From: Burkholderia sp. FERM BP-3421
Lineage (GTDB): Bacteria; Pseudomonadota; Gammaproteobacteria; Burkholderiales; Burkholderiaceae
Assembly (NCBI RefSeq): GCF_028657905.1
Contig: NZ_CP117782.1
Coordinates: forward strand, 2,418,001 to 2,482,000
DNA: 64,000 bases
Reading direction: 5' to 3'
Positions 7,917 through 16,028 of this stretch are shown here, piece by piece. Both the position numbers and the translations under genes were made by a program. The number at the start of each line of letters is the position of its first letter. Position 1 is the first letter of the stretch. Below the pieces are notes generated by a model that was not told the DNA's origin, did no database searches, and saw nothing but the letters and a program-made list of their open reading frames with translations.

Positions 7917-8744
7917 TCAACGGAAGAGCACATGCTGGGTCAGCTTGGCAAGCGGGTAATGGACGCCCGGCTGGATCCGCGCGGGCAGGTCGAGCGGCTT
8001 GAGCAACATCTTCACGCACATGTCGGCGGACAGGTTGCGACGCACCAGCGCATTGACGCGCGCCGCGCGCTCGCGGTTGTAGACGGCGTCGCCGACGCGC
8101 TCCGGATAGCGGGTCGCGAACACGTGCCGCAGCGCGATCTCCGAATCCTCGTTCTTGATCTCCATCACACGACGCAGCAACGCGCCCAGCACCGCGAGCC
8201 GGCCGTTGCCCTCGATCCGGTTGTACTTCTTGAAATATTTGAAGAAGTGCTTGTAATGACGCACCTCGTCGGTCCGGATGTAGTCGGTGATCTGCTTGAG
8301 CACGGGCTCGTCGGAACACTCGTTGATCGCGCGGTAGAGCGTCGCGGTGCCGGTCTCGACGACGCAGCGCGCGACCATCTCGAGCGCACGCGTCTTCTCG
8401 AACGCCTCGACCGAACAGGTTTTCGAATATTCGTCAAAGAAGCTGGCGAACGCGCGATCCCAGTCGAACTCGGGCCACACGTGCGCGATATACGCCTTCA
8501 GCGCGCGGCCGTGCTGCAGTTCCTCGTGTTCCCAATGCGTGTTGAGCCATTCGGATACTTCCGGATCGTCGCCGAAGAACTGACTCAGGTTGCTGGTGTA
8601 AAGATCGGACCCGCTCTCGATGAACGAGGCCGCGCACAGCAACAGCAGCAGATCCTCGTTCGCCGCCGCGCGCTGGCGGTCGATCCTCGTCAAGTCGATA
8701 TCTTCGATACGCCAGGGCATGACATGCGTCGCTTCAGCCTGCAT
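7917..8744 (-). CDS. Ferritin-like diiron protein, substrate unknown
   Basis: A 275-aa helical protein. The diiron ligand set is complete: E43, E75-LQ-H78, E130 and E160-VR-H163, that is E...ExxH...E...ExxH, the four-helix pattern of ferritin-like carboxylate oxygenases and acyl-ACP desaturases. Start ATG 8744 is chosen because AGGGAG lies 7 bases before it; 15 more codons are open upstream without such a site. Co-directional with the small unknown gene at 7365. An O2-dependent oxidation is expected from the fold. The substrate cannot be told, and no fatty-acid or redox partner is next to it. Confidence 0.82.
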   Translation of the reverse strand: MQAEATHVMPWRIEDIDLTRIDRQRAAANEDLLLLLCAASFIESGSDLYTSNLSQFFGDDPEVSEWLNTHWEHEELQHGRALKAYIAHVWPEFDWDRAFASFFDEYSKTCSVEAFEKTRALEMVARCVVETGTATLYRAINECSDEPVLKQITDYIRTDEVRHYKHFFKYFKKYNRIEGNGRLAVLGALLRRVMEIKNEDSEIALRHVFATRYPERVGDAVYNRERAARVNALVRRNLSADMCVKMLLKPLDLPARIQPGVHYPLAKLTQHVLFR

Positions 8745-8967
8745 GGTGGGCTCCCTAGCGCCGTATCCGGCAGGACCCCAGCCGGGCACGAAGGTGCGCG
8801 GTTGGCGATCTTGTCGAATGCGGCACTTTGAAATCGGTTAGTCGATAGGTCCGGGCATCTTAGCCGGACTTTCATGCTCGTGCCTTCAAACACTGACCGT
8901 CCAGGGTAGACGCGGTTCCACCGGAGCGCTTACCCAATATTAGACAAGTCATTCCAAAGCCGCCCCA

Positions 8968-8993
8968 ATAAAAAAGGCGGCCCGTGGGCCGCC
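8968..8993 (-). terminator. Intrinsic terminator of the ggt-like gene
   Basis: On the minus strand a GGCGGCCC/GGGCCGCC stem (8976-8993) is followed by a T-rich run (8968-8975), 27 bp past the stop of the gene at 9020. Confidence 0.85.
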
Positions 8994-9019
8994 CGCCGGG
9001 CGCGATGCGCGGCGCCCGT

Positions 9020-10660
9020 TCAAAACCCGGCCGCGAGCCCGTCGCGGCGGCTGTCGCTCGCCGCCACGTAGCCGCGCTCGGGCTCGTCGCGATCGAGTCG
9101 CCAGATGAACTGGCCGGAACCGAAATCCATGTAAGGATCGTCAACCGACTTGATCGCATGGCCGCGCGCCGTCAGCTCGGCGACCACCGCCGGATCGAGC
9201 GTCGACTCGACGTCGAGCGTGAAATCGCGGTTGACCTTCCAGCGCGGCGCATCGCACGCGGCCTGCGGCTGCTGGCCGTAGCCGAGCATCCGCACGATGG
9301 TCTGCAGGTGGCCCTGCGGCTGCATGTCGCCGCCCATCACGCCGAAGCTCATCACCGCCTCCCGCCGCCCCGCCGCCTGCTCCGTGACGAAGCCCGGGAT
9401 GATGGTGTGGAACGGCCGCTTGCCGCCCGCCACCACGTTCGGCGACGCCGGATCCATCGAGAACCCGCAGCCGCGGTTCTGCAGCGCGATGCCCGTGCCC
9501 GGCACCACGAGCCCGGAACCGAAGCCCATGTAGTTCGATTGAATGAAGCTGACCATCATGCCGCGCTCGTCGGCGGCGCTCAGGTAGATGGTGCCGCCCG
9601 CGCGCGGCATGCCGAAGCTGAAATGGGTCGCGCGCCTCGGATCGATCAACTTCGCGCGCGCGTCGAGGTAGGCGTCGTCGAGCATCTGTTCCGGCGTGAC
9701 GTCCATCGCGCGCGGCTCGGCGACATAGCGGTACACGTCGGCGAACGCGAGCTTCATCGCCTCGATCTGGATGTGCTGCGCATCGGCCGAGTCGAGCGGC
9801 AGGCCGTCGAGATCGAAACGCTCCATGATGCCCAGCGCGATCAACGCGGCGATCCCCTGCCCGTTCGGCGGAATCTCGTGCACCGTGCGGCCGCGATAGT
9901 CCTTGCCGATCGGCTCGACCCATTCGGCCCGGTAGCCGCGCAGATCCTCGGCCGTCAGCGCACCGCCGCCGTCGCGCGCGAAGCCCGCGATCGCCTCTGC
10001 GAGGCTGCCCTCGTAGAACGCGCGCGCGCCTTCGCGCGCGAGCGTGCGCAACGTGCGCGCATGGCCCGGGAAACACACCCGCTCGCTGACCTCGGGCGCG
10101 CGCCCGCGCGGCATGAAGGTGTCGGCGAAGCCCGGCAGCGCGTGCAGCTCGGGCACGGCCGCCGCCCATTTGTGCGCGACGATCGCCGCGACCGCGTGGC
10201 CGCGCTCGGCCACCTCGATCGCGGGTTCGAGCAGATCCGCGAACGGCAGCGAGCCGAACTTCGCGTGCAGCGCCTCCCAACCCGCGATCACGCCCGGCAC
10301 GGTCACCGTGTCCCAGCCGCGCTTCGGCTGCCGCGCGAGGCCGTCGCCCGCGTCGCCGTGGCGGCGGCGGAAGTAGTCGGGGTTCCACGCGGCCGGCGCG
10401 ACGCCCGAGGCGTTGAGCCCATGCAGCCGCGCGCCATCCCAGACCAGCGCGAATGCATCGCCGCCGAGGCCGCACGACACCGGCTCGACCACCGTGATCA
10501 TCGCCGCGGCCGCGAGCGCCGCGTCGACCGCATTGCCGCCCTTCCACAGCATCCGCAGGCCGGCCTGCGCCGCGAGCGGATGGGAGGTCGACACCAGGTT
10601 GCGCGCGAACACGGGCACGCGCGTCGTCGGATACGGGTTCTGCCAGGCAAAGCGGGTCAT
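9020..10660 (-). CDS. Gamma-glutamyltransferase-family protein, cytoplasmic YwrD type
   Basis: A 546-aa Ntn-hydrolase precursor. These enzymes cut themselves before a catalytic Thr; here this is T357 in AGGTIYLSAADERG, followed later by GGDMQPQGH, which lines the active site in the family. Unlike E. coli Ggt there is no signal peptide, so it should act in the cytosol, as in the YwrD/cephalosporin-acylase-like branch. The substrate is uncertain (glutathione conjugates or acyl amides). ATG 10660 has a CGAGAG site before it; a longer upstream frame lacks one. Divergent from glpR, with paired dyads in between. Confidence 0.85.
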   Translation of the reverse strand: MTRFAWQNPYPTTRVPVFARNLVSTSHPLAAQAGLRMLWKGGNAVDAALAAAAMITVVEPVSCGLGGDAFALVWDGARLHGLNASGVAPAAWNPDYFRRRHGDAGDGLARQPKRGWDTVTVPGVIAGWEALHAKFGSLPFADLLEPAIEVAERGHAVAAIVAHKWAAAVPELHALPGFADTFMPRGRAPEVSERVCFPGHARTLRTLAREGARAFYEGSLAEAIAGFARDGGGALTAEDLRGYRAEWVEPIGKDYRGRTVHEIPPNGQGIAALIALGIMERFDLDGLPLDSADAQHIQIEAMKLAFADVYRYVAEPRAMDVTPEQMLDDAYLDARAKLIDPRRATHFSFGMPRAGGTIYLSAADERGMMVSFIQSNYMGFGSGLVVPGTGIALQNRGCGFSMDPASPNVVAGGKRPFHTIIPGFVTEQAAGRREAVMSFGVMGGDMQPQGHLQTIVRMLGYGQQPQAACDAPRWKVNRDFTLDVESTLDPAVVAELTARGHAIKSVDDPYMDFGSGQFIWRLDRDEPERGYVAASDSRRDGLAAGF

Positions 10661-10748
10661 GTCAGCACTCTCGGGTCGATACGGGAAAGGCGGGCCGCGC
10701 CGCGCGGCCGCAACCCGCCATTGCAACGTGAAAGGCGGATTCGATCAA

Positions 10749-10788
10749 ATTCATTTATCACATGAATCCATTCATTCAAATCATGAAT
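10749..10788. promoter_or_regulatory. Two identical tandem dyads, ATTCAT-N7-ATGAAT
   Basis: Perfect 19-bp dyads at 10749-10767 and 10770-10788 share the same arms and spacer length. Their centres are exactly 21 bp apart, two turns of the helix, so bound dimers would lie on one face. They are 89 bp before the ggt-like gene and 99 bp before glpR. The arms do not match the GlpR sites near glpR and glpD, so another regulator is likely. Confidence 0.6.
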
Positions 10789-10821
10789 AGGACGGGTACG
10801 CGCGCGCACGGCGCGCCGGAA

Positions 10822-10845
10822 TGTTCGTTCGAACACCCTTACAAT
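10822..10845 (+). promoter_or_regulatory. glpR promoter region with GlpR-like half-sites
   Basis: TGTTCG-TT-CGAACA (10822-10835) is an inverted repeat with the half-site sequence known for GlpR, followed by a -10-like TACAAT (10840-10845). The two-base centre is shorter than the four-base centre of E. coli GlpR operators, so autoregulation by GlpR is plausible, not certain. Confidence 0.5.
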
Positions 10846-10886
10846 ACCGCGTACCCACCGTCCTCCGAACGACTCGCACGCATCCC

Positions 10887-11666
10887 ATGACCCGAGACCC
10901 CCGCATCAGCCTCAACGCGCGCCAGCAGGAACTGCTCGATTGGGTGCAGCGCGACGGTTTCGTGACCGTCGACGATCTCGCCGCGCATTTCGCCGTGACG
11001 CCGCAGACGATCCGCCGCGACGTCAACTGGCTCGCCGACCTGAACCTGCTGCGCCGCTACCACGGCGGCGCGAGCCTGCCGACCAGCTCGGAAAACGTGT
11101 CGTACACGGCGCGCCAGCGGATGTTCCACGACGAGAAGCGCCGCATCGCCGCGCTCGCCGCGTCGCACATCCCCGACCAGGCGTCGCTGTTCATCAATCT
11201 CGGCACCACGACCGAGGAGGTCGCGCGCGCGCTGAACCGCCACCACGGGCTGCGCGTGGTCACCAACAACCTGAACGTCGCGGCGATGATGAGCGGCTAT
11301 CCGGAGTGCGAGGTGCTGATCACGGGCGGCATCGTGCGCCCGTGGGACAAGGGGATCGTCGGGGAGCTGGCGATCGACTTCATCCGCCAGTTCAAGGTCG
11401 ACTACGCGATCATCGGCACCTCGGCGATCGAGACCGACGGCACGCTGCGCGACTTCGACACGCGCGAGGTGCGGGTGGCCGAGGCGATCATGGAGCATGC
11501 GCGCACCGTCTACCTCGTCACCGACCATTCGAAGTTCGGCCGCCCGGCGCTGGTGCGCCAGGGCCACCTGAGCCAGATCCATGCGCTGTTCACCGACAAG
11601 CCGCTGCCAGCGGAGATGAGCGAGACCGTCGCCGCGGCCGGCACCCAGGTGTTCGTGGCGGAATGA
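10887..11666 (+). CDS. glpR: Glycerol-3-phosphate regulon repressor, DeoR family
   Basis: A 259-aa DeoR-family regulator. An N-terminal helix-turn-helix (ARQQELLDWVQRDGFVTVDDLAAHFAV, then TPQTIRRDVNWLADLNLL) is followed by a DeoRC sugar-phosphate sensor domain (NLGTTTEEVARAL, VTNNLNVA, ITGGIVR). Its position ahead of glpD-glpK-glpF and the candidate operators before glpR and glpD support GlpR. Glycerol-3-phosphate is the known inducer of this subfamily. ATG 10887 keeps the family's normal N-terminus. An upstream ATG at 10821 would lie within the candidate operator and -10 box and is rejected. Confidence 0.88.
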   Translation: MTRDPRISLNARQQELLDWVQRDGFVTVDDLAAHFAVTPQTIRRDVNWLADLNLLRRYHGGASLPTSSENVSYTARQRMFHDEKRRIAALAASHIPDQASLFINLGTTTEEVARALNRHHGLRVVTNNLNVAAMMSGYPECEVLITGGIVRPWDKGIVGELAIDFIRQFKVDYAIIGTSAIETDGTLRDFDTREVRVAEAIMEHARTVYLVTDHSKFGRPALVRQGHLSQIHALFTDKPLPAEMSETVAAAGTQVFVAE

Positions 11667-12006
11667 ACAGCCGGAGACCCGGGGCCCGGCGATCCGACGA
11701 CCGATAACCGACCGCCTTCGCGCTGTTGCGTCGCAACCCAAACCTCAAGTCAAATCAAGAAGTTGCCACGCAAGCGCACCCGCTCGGACGCGCCAAACCT
11801 GTCAATCGGAAAATTTTCGGGGCGGGATTTGGAGAAGTCCCGGCGATTGACTAGACTCCCAATCCCGGCGCGGCTGTCCGCGCAATGCGGGTAGCCGGTG
11901 ATGACCGTGCCGGCGGTAGCGGCTTTTCCCCCCACGCCTTCCCTCGCTGGGTGACGCGTACCGGGCCTCCCGATACGTGGGCAGTACGGTTGTCATGGAG
12001 AGAACG
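11667..12006. other. Spacer between glpR and the small orf
   Basis: 340 bases without a convincing gene. A TTGACT box occurs near 11847 but has no good -10 at the right distance. The only useful signal is GGAGAG at 11997-12002, the ribosome-binding site of the next gene. Confidence 0.5.
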
Positions 12007-12204
12007 ATGCTCAGTCCGCATGAATTTGCCACGCTATTGCTTGTGAAGGACGCCCCCGACCAAGCCGACATGGAACGCGACGAACTTGACGCCCTGCTCG
12101 AACGTCAGCTCGTCAAGCTCGAGGCGCTGGGCTCGGGCCGCAAATACTGCGTCACCGAAAGCGGCGACGCCGCCCTCAGATCGATCAAGCACCGCTTCTC
12201 GTGA
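12007..12204 (+). CDS. Small conserved-looking protein of unknown function (65 aa)
   Basis: ATG 12007 follows GGAGAG with four bases between, better than the two in-frame ATGs upstream (11977, 11995). The 65-aa product (MLSPHEFATLLLVKDAPDQ at the N-terminus) is acidic in the middle and ends in a basic YCVTESGDAALRSIKHRFS segment that could be the wing of a small winged helix (compare LEALGSGRKYCVTESG). No membrane segment. It lies between glpR and glpD, but no tie to glycerol metabolism can be shown. Confidence 0.65.
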   Translation: MLSPHEFATLLLVKDAPDQADMERDELDALLERQLVKLEALGSGRKYCVTESGDAALRSIKHRFS

Positions 12205-12282
12205 AGCGGGCCCGCCCGCCCGCGGCCTGACGGGCATCCGGCGGCGCGCCACGCGCGCCGCGTTGCTTGGCGTCTCTCGTCC

Positions 12283-12657
12283 TCAACCGCCGCGCAGCGT
12301 CGGATCGACCGCCGCGCGCCAGCTCAGCGCTTTCGCGCGCTCCCCGTTGAAATAGTCCGCCCACGCGCCGCGCGCGGCCGCGTCGTCGCGCGCGCCGAGC
12401 GCCGCGTGACGCGCGGCCAGCTCACGCCCGAACGCGCAGAACCGCGCGTCCGTCAGCCCGCCGTGCCGCTTCGCGACCCACGCATCGTAGAGCGCCGAAT
12501 ACACCGGCTGCGCGTCCGCGCCGTAATCGGCCTCCGCCCCGCCGCACTGCGTCTGCAGCGCGGCGAACGACGGCGCGCCCCAGCCGCCCGTCAGGGGCGG
12601 CGTGCCCACGCATCCGGCCAGGAGCGCGAGCGCGCCGGCCGCCATCCAGTTGCGCAT
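12283..12657 (-). CDS. Small predicted lipoprotein
   Basis: A 124-aa protein whose first 16 residues (MRNWMAAGALALLAGC) form a lipoprotein signal with lipobox LLAGC, so Cys16 should be lipidated and the protein anchored in an envelope membrane. The rest is Ala-rich, with two further Cys (CGG and FCAFG) and no domain I recognise. Transcribed divergently from glpD; a 165-bp AT-rich control region separates them. Confidence 0.7.
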   Translation of the reverse strand: MRNWMAAGALALLAGCVGTPPLTGGWGAPSFAALQTQCGGAEADYGADAQPVYSALYDAWVAKRHGGLTDARFCAFGRELAARHAALGARDDAAARGAWADYFNGERAKALSWRAAVDPTLRGG

Positions 12658-12759
12658 GTTCCACCTCGGATTGCCACGATCCCGTGAGTATCGTCCGGGA
12701 TTGCCCGTAGCGCCACCCGGCCCTCTTAAACGAACTTTACTTTTTCAATTTTGTTCATT

Positions 12760-12779
12760 AAATTTCGAATTCGAACATT
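12760..12779. promoter_or_regulatory. Candidate GlpR operator before glpD
   Basis: AAATTTCG-AATT-CGAACATT agrees with the E. coli GlpR consensus as I recall it (WATKYTCG-WWAW-CGAAMATW) at 18 of 20 positions, including the four-base centre. It lies 44 bp before the glpD start in a markedly AT-rich stretch. A further CGAAC half-site is seen at 12731. Confidence 0.65.
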
Positions 12780-12822
12780 TCTAGTTCGTCTCATTTTCTG
12801 TTAAGACGATAAGGGACAGCAG

Positions 12823-14349
12823 GTGACTCAACTGAACCGATACGATCTGCTCGTCGTCGGCGGCGGGATCAACGGCGCGGGCATCGCGCGCGATGCGGCC
12901 GGCCGCGGCCTGTCGGTGCTGCTCTGCGAGCAGGACGACCTCGCTTCGCACACCTCGTCGTGCAGCACGAAGCTGATCCACGGCGGGCTGCGCTACCTCG
13001 AGTACAAGGAATTCGGGCTCGTGCGCAAGGCGCTGCAGGAGCGCGAGACGCTGCTGCGCGCGGCGCCCCACATCATGTGGCCGCTGCGCTTCGTGATGCC
13101 GCACATGCCGAACCTGCGGCCCGCGTGGCTGATCCGTCTCGGCCTGTTCCTCTACGACCACCTCGCGCGGCGCGAGCTGCTGCCCGGTTCGCGCGGCATC
13201 GACATGCGCCGCCACGCGGCCGGCGCCCCGCTCATCGATTCGATCAAGCGCGGCTTCGTCTACTCGGACGGCTGGGTCGACGACGCGCGGCTCGTCGTGC
13301 TGAACGCGCTCGACGCGCAGGAGCGCGGCGCGCGCATCCTGACCCGTACCCGCCTCGTCTCGGCCGAGCGCCGCGACGGCGAATGGGTCGCGCAGCTGCG
13401 CCAACCCGACGGCGAGACGCTGACGGTACACGCGCGCGCGATCGCGAACGCCGCCGGCCCGTGGGTCGGCGAGGTGCTGCACGGCGCGCTCGGCCGCGGC
13501 GCGCAGCACAGCGTGCGGCTCGTGAAGGGCAGCCATATCGTCACGAAGCGCCTGTTCGATCACGACCACGCGTATATCTTCCAGAACCCGGACAAGCGGA
13601 TCATCTTCGCGATTCCCTACGAGCACGACTACACGCTGGTCGGCACGACGGACGTCGAATATCACCACGATCCGGCCAAGGTCGCGATCGACCGCGACGA
13701 AACGCTCTACCTGTGCGAGTCGATCAATCGCTATTTCAAGCGTAAGATCTCGCCCGCCGACGTGCACTGGACCTATTCCGGCGTGCGCCCGCTGCTCGAA
13801 GAGGAAGGCGCCGACAATCCGTCCGCGGTCACGCGCGACTACCGGCTCGAACTCGACGACAACGGCGCGCCGCTGCTGTCGGTGTTCGGCGGCAAGATCA
13901 CGACCTTCCGCAAGCTCGCCGAAGAAGCGGCCGACCTGCTGTGCCGCTCGCTCGACAAGCCCGCCGGCGCCTGGACGGCCGGCGCGGCGCTGCCCGGCGG
14001 CGACATCGCCGACGCGCGCTTCGCGCCGTTCGCCGAGGCCTTCGCGAAACGTCATCCGTGGCTGCCCGCCGGGCTCGCGCGACGCTATGCGCGCGCCTAC
14101 GGCACGCGCGCCGCGAGCGTGCTCGGCGGCGCGACCTCGCTCGCGGAACTCGGCGCGCCGATCGCGCCCGGTCTCTACGAAGCGGAGCTGCGCTACCTGC
14201 GCGACGTCGAATGGGCGACCCGCGCGGAGGACGTGCTGTGGCGCCGTTCGAAGCTCGGCCTGCATGTCGCGCCTGGCACGCTCGACGCGGTCGCCGCCGC
14301 GCTCGACGCCTGGTTCGCGACCGCCCGACCGACCGCGGCTGCGCACTGA
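12823..14349 (+). CDS. glpD: Aerobic glycerol-3-phosphate dehydrogenase
   Basis: A 508-aa FAD enzyme, the usual family length, starting at GTG 12823 with AAGGGA before it. The N-terminal dinucleotide fold GGGINGAGIARDAAGRG binds FAD; STKLIHGGLRYLEYKEFGLV is a GlpD signature; GVRPLLEEE and FGGKITTFRKLAEEA are C-terminal landmarks. It oxidises sn-glycerol-3-phosphate to dihydroxyacetone phosphate on the inner face of the cytoplasmic membrane and feeds ubiquinone. First gene of glpD-glpK-glpF; a GlpR-like operator precedes it. Confidence 0.96.
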   Translation: MTQLNRYDLLVVGGGINGAGIARDAAGRGLSVLLCEQDDLASHTSSCSTKLIHGGLRYLEYKEFGLVRKALQERETLLRAAPHIMWPLRFVMPHMPNLRPAWLIRLGLFLYDHLARRELLPGSRGIDMRRHAAGAPLIDSIKRGFVYSDGWVDDARLVVLNALDAQERGARILTRTRLVSAERRDGEWVAQLRQPDGETLTVHARAIANAAGPWVGEVLHGALGRGAQHSVRLVKGSHIVTKRLFDHDHAYIFQNPDKRIIFAIPYEHDYTLVGTTDVEYHHDPAKVAIDRDETLYLCESINRYFKRKISPADVHWTYSGVRPLLEEEGADNPSAVTRDYRLELDDNGAPLLSVFGGKITTFRKLAEEAADLLCRSLDKPAGAWTAGAALPGGDIADARFAPFAEAFAKRHPWLPAGLARRYARAYGTRAASVLGGATSLAELGAPIAPGLYEAELRYLRDVEWATRAEDVLWRRSKLGLHVAPGTLDAVAAALDAWFATARPTAAAH

Positions 14350-14431
14350 ATGGCACGGAAGGTCCGGTAACACCCCACGCGCCGCTCCCCGCGGCGCGCA
14401 TCACAACTACGCTTGCATGGAGATGAGACAA

Positions 14432-15934
14432 ATGCAGGATCAGTACATTCTCGCTCTCGACCAGGGCACCACCAGCTCCCGCGCGATGCTGTTCGATCGT
14501 CAGGGCAATATCGTGTCGATCGCTCAGAAGGAATTCGAGCAGATCTACCCGCAACCGGGCTGGGTCGAGCACAACCCGCAGGAAATCTGGTCGACCCAGG
14601 CAGGCGTCGCGGCGGAAGCCGTCACGCGCGCCGGCCTGAACGGCACGTCGATCGCCGCGATCGGCATCACCAACCAGCGCGAAACCACGATCGTGTGGGA
14701 TCGCGAGACCGGCCAGCCGATCTACAACGCGATCGTGTGGCAGGACCGCCGCACCGCCGACTTCTGCGACCAGCTGAAGGCGCAGGGCCTCGACGAGAAG
14801 GTGCGCGCGAAGACCGGCCTGCCGATCGACTCCTACTTCTCCGGCACCAAGATCCGCTGGATCCTCGACAACGTCGAGGGTGCGCGCGAGAAGGCGCGCC
14901 AGGGCAAGCTCGCGTTCGGCACGGTCGACAGCTGGCTCGTGTGGAACTTCACCAAGCACGAGCTGCACGTGACCGACGTGACCAACGCGTCGCGCACGAT
15001 GCTGTTCAACATCCACACGCGCGAGTGGGACGACGATCTCCTGGAAGCGCTCGACATCCCGCGCAGCATGCTGCCGGAAGTGCGCGCGTCGTCGGAGATC
15101 TACGGCAACACCAAGACCACCGTGTTCGCCTCGAAGATCCCGCTCGCGGGCATCGCGGGCGACCAGCAGGCGGCGCTGTTCGGCCAGATGTGCACGACCT
15201 CGGGCATGGTCAAGAACACCTACGGCACCGGCTGCTTCCTGATGATGAACACCGGGACCAAGCCGATCGAGTCGAAGAACAACCTCGTGACGACGATCGC
15301 ATGGCAGGTCGGCAACGAGGTGAACTACGCGCTCGAAGGCAGCATCTTCATCGCGGGCGCGGTGGTGCAGTGGCTGCGCGACGGCCTCGGCATCATCAAG
15401 AGCGCGGCCGAGATCGAAGCGCTCGCGGCCAGCGTGCCGCACACCGACGGCGTCTACCTCGTGCCCGCCTTCGCCGGCCTCGGCGCGCCGCACTGGAACC
15501 CGCGCGCGCGCGGCTCGCTGTTCGGCGTGACGCGCGGCACGACGTCCGCGCACCTCGCGCGCGCGGCGCTCGATTCGATCGCCTACCAGTCGCTCGACGT
15601 GCTGAAGGCGATGGAGGCCGACTCGGGCATCCGCATCGGCGAGCTGCGCGTCGACGGCGGCGCGAGCGCGAACAATCTGCTGATGCAGTTCCAGGCAGAC
15701 CTGCTCGGCGTCGACGCGGTGCGTCCGCAGATCACCGAGACCACGGCGCTCGGCGCCGCGTATCTCGCGGGTCTCGCGATCGGCTACTGGGAAAACCTCG
15801 ACGACCTGCGCAGCCAGTGGCAGCTCGACAAGCGCTTCTCCCCGTCGCTGGCGGACCGTGAAGTCAGCGCCTGTCTGTCCGGCTGGCAGCGCGCGGTGCG
15901 CGCGGCGAAGGCCTGGGCCGACGACACGAAGTAA
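14432..15934 (+). CDS. glpK: Glycerol kinase
   Basis: A 500-aa FGGY-family kinase that phosphorylates glycerol with ATP. Clear signatures are LALDQGTTSSRAMLF at the N-terminus, the substrate residues around NQRET, the FGGY region YGTGCFLMMNTG, and GLGAPHWNPRARG. Three in-frame ATGs lie at 14417, 14423 and 14432. The last is chosen because GGAGA is eight bases upstream and the length then equals that of E. coli GlpK within two residues. Starts 82 bp after glpD and is probably co-transcribed with it. Confidence 0.96.
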   Translation: MQDQYILALDQGTTSSRAMLFDRQGNIVSIAQKEFEQIYPQPGWVEHNPQEIWSTQAGVAAEAVTRAGLNGTSIAAIGITNQRETTIVWDRETGQPIYNAIVWQDRRTADFCDQLKAQGLDEKVRAKTGLPIDSYFSGTKIRWILDNVEGAREKARQGKLAFGTVDSWLVWNFTKHELHVTDVTNASRTMLFNIHTREWDDDLLEALDIPRSMLPEVRASSEIYGNTKTTVFASKIPLAGIAGDQQAALFGQMCTTSGMVKNTYGTGCFLMMNTGTKPIESKNNLVTTIAWQVGNEVNYALEGSIFIAGAVVQWLRDGLGIIKSAAEIEALAASVPHTDGVYLVPAFAGLGAPHWNPRARGSLFGVTRGTTSAHLARAALDSIAYQSLDVLKAMEADSGIRIGELRVDGGASANNLLMQFQADLLGVDAVRPQITETTALGAAYLAGLAIGYWENLDDLRSQWQLDKRFSPSLADREVSACLSGWQRAVRAAKAWADDTK

Positions 15935-16028
15935 ACTGCGGCACCGGTAAAACAACCCTTCATTAGAAATAGCAGGCGGGCCGCGCGACCTTCGCGCGAG
16001 TCCGCCGCATTGGTAGAGCGAGACAAAC

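Noticed and set aside
10821..10886. Upstream ATG giving glpR 22 extra residues
   Set aside because: The extra part overlaps the candidate operator and -10 box, has no family counterpart and lacks a ribosome site.
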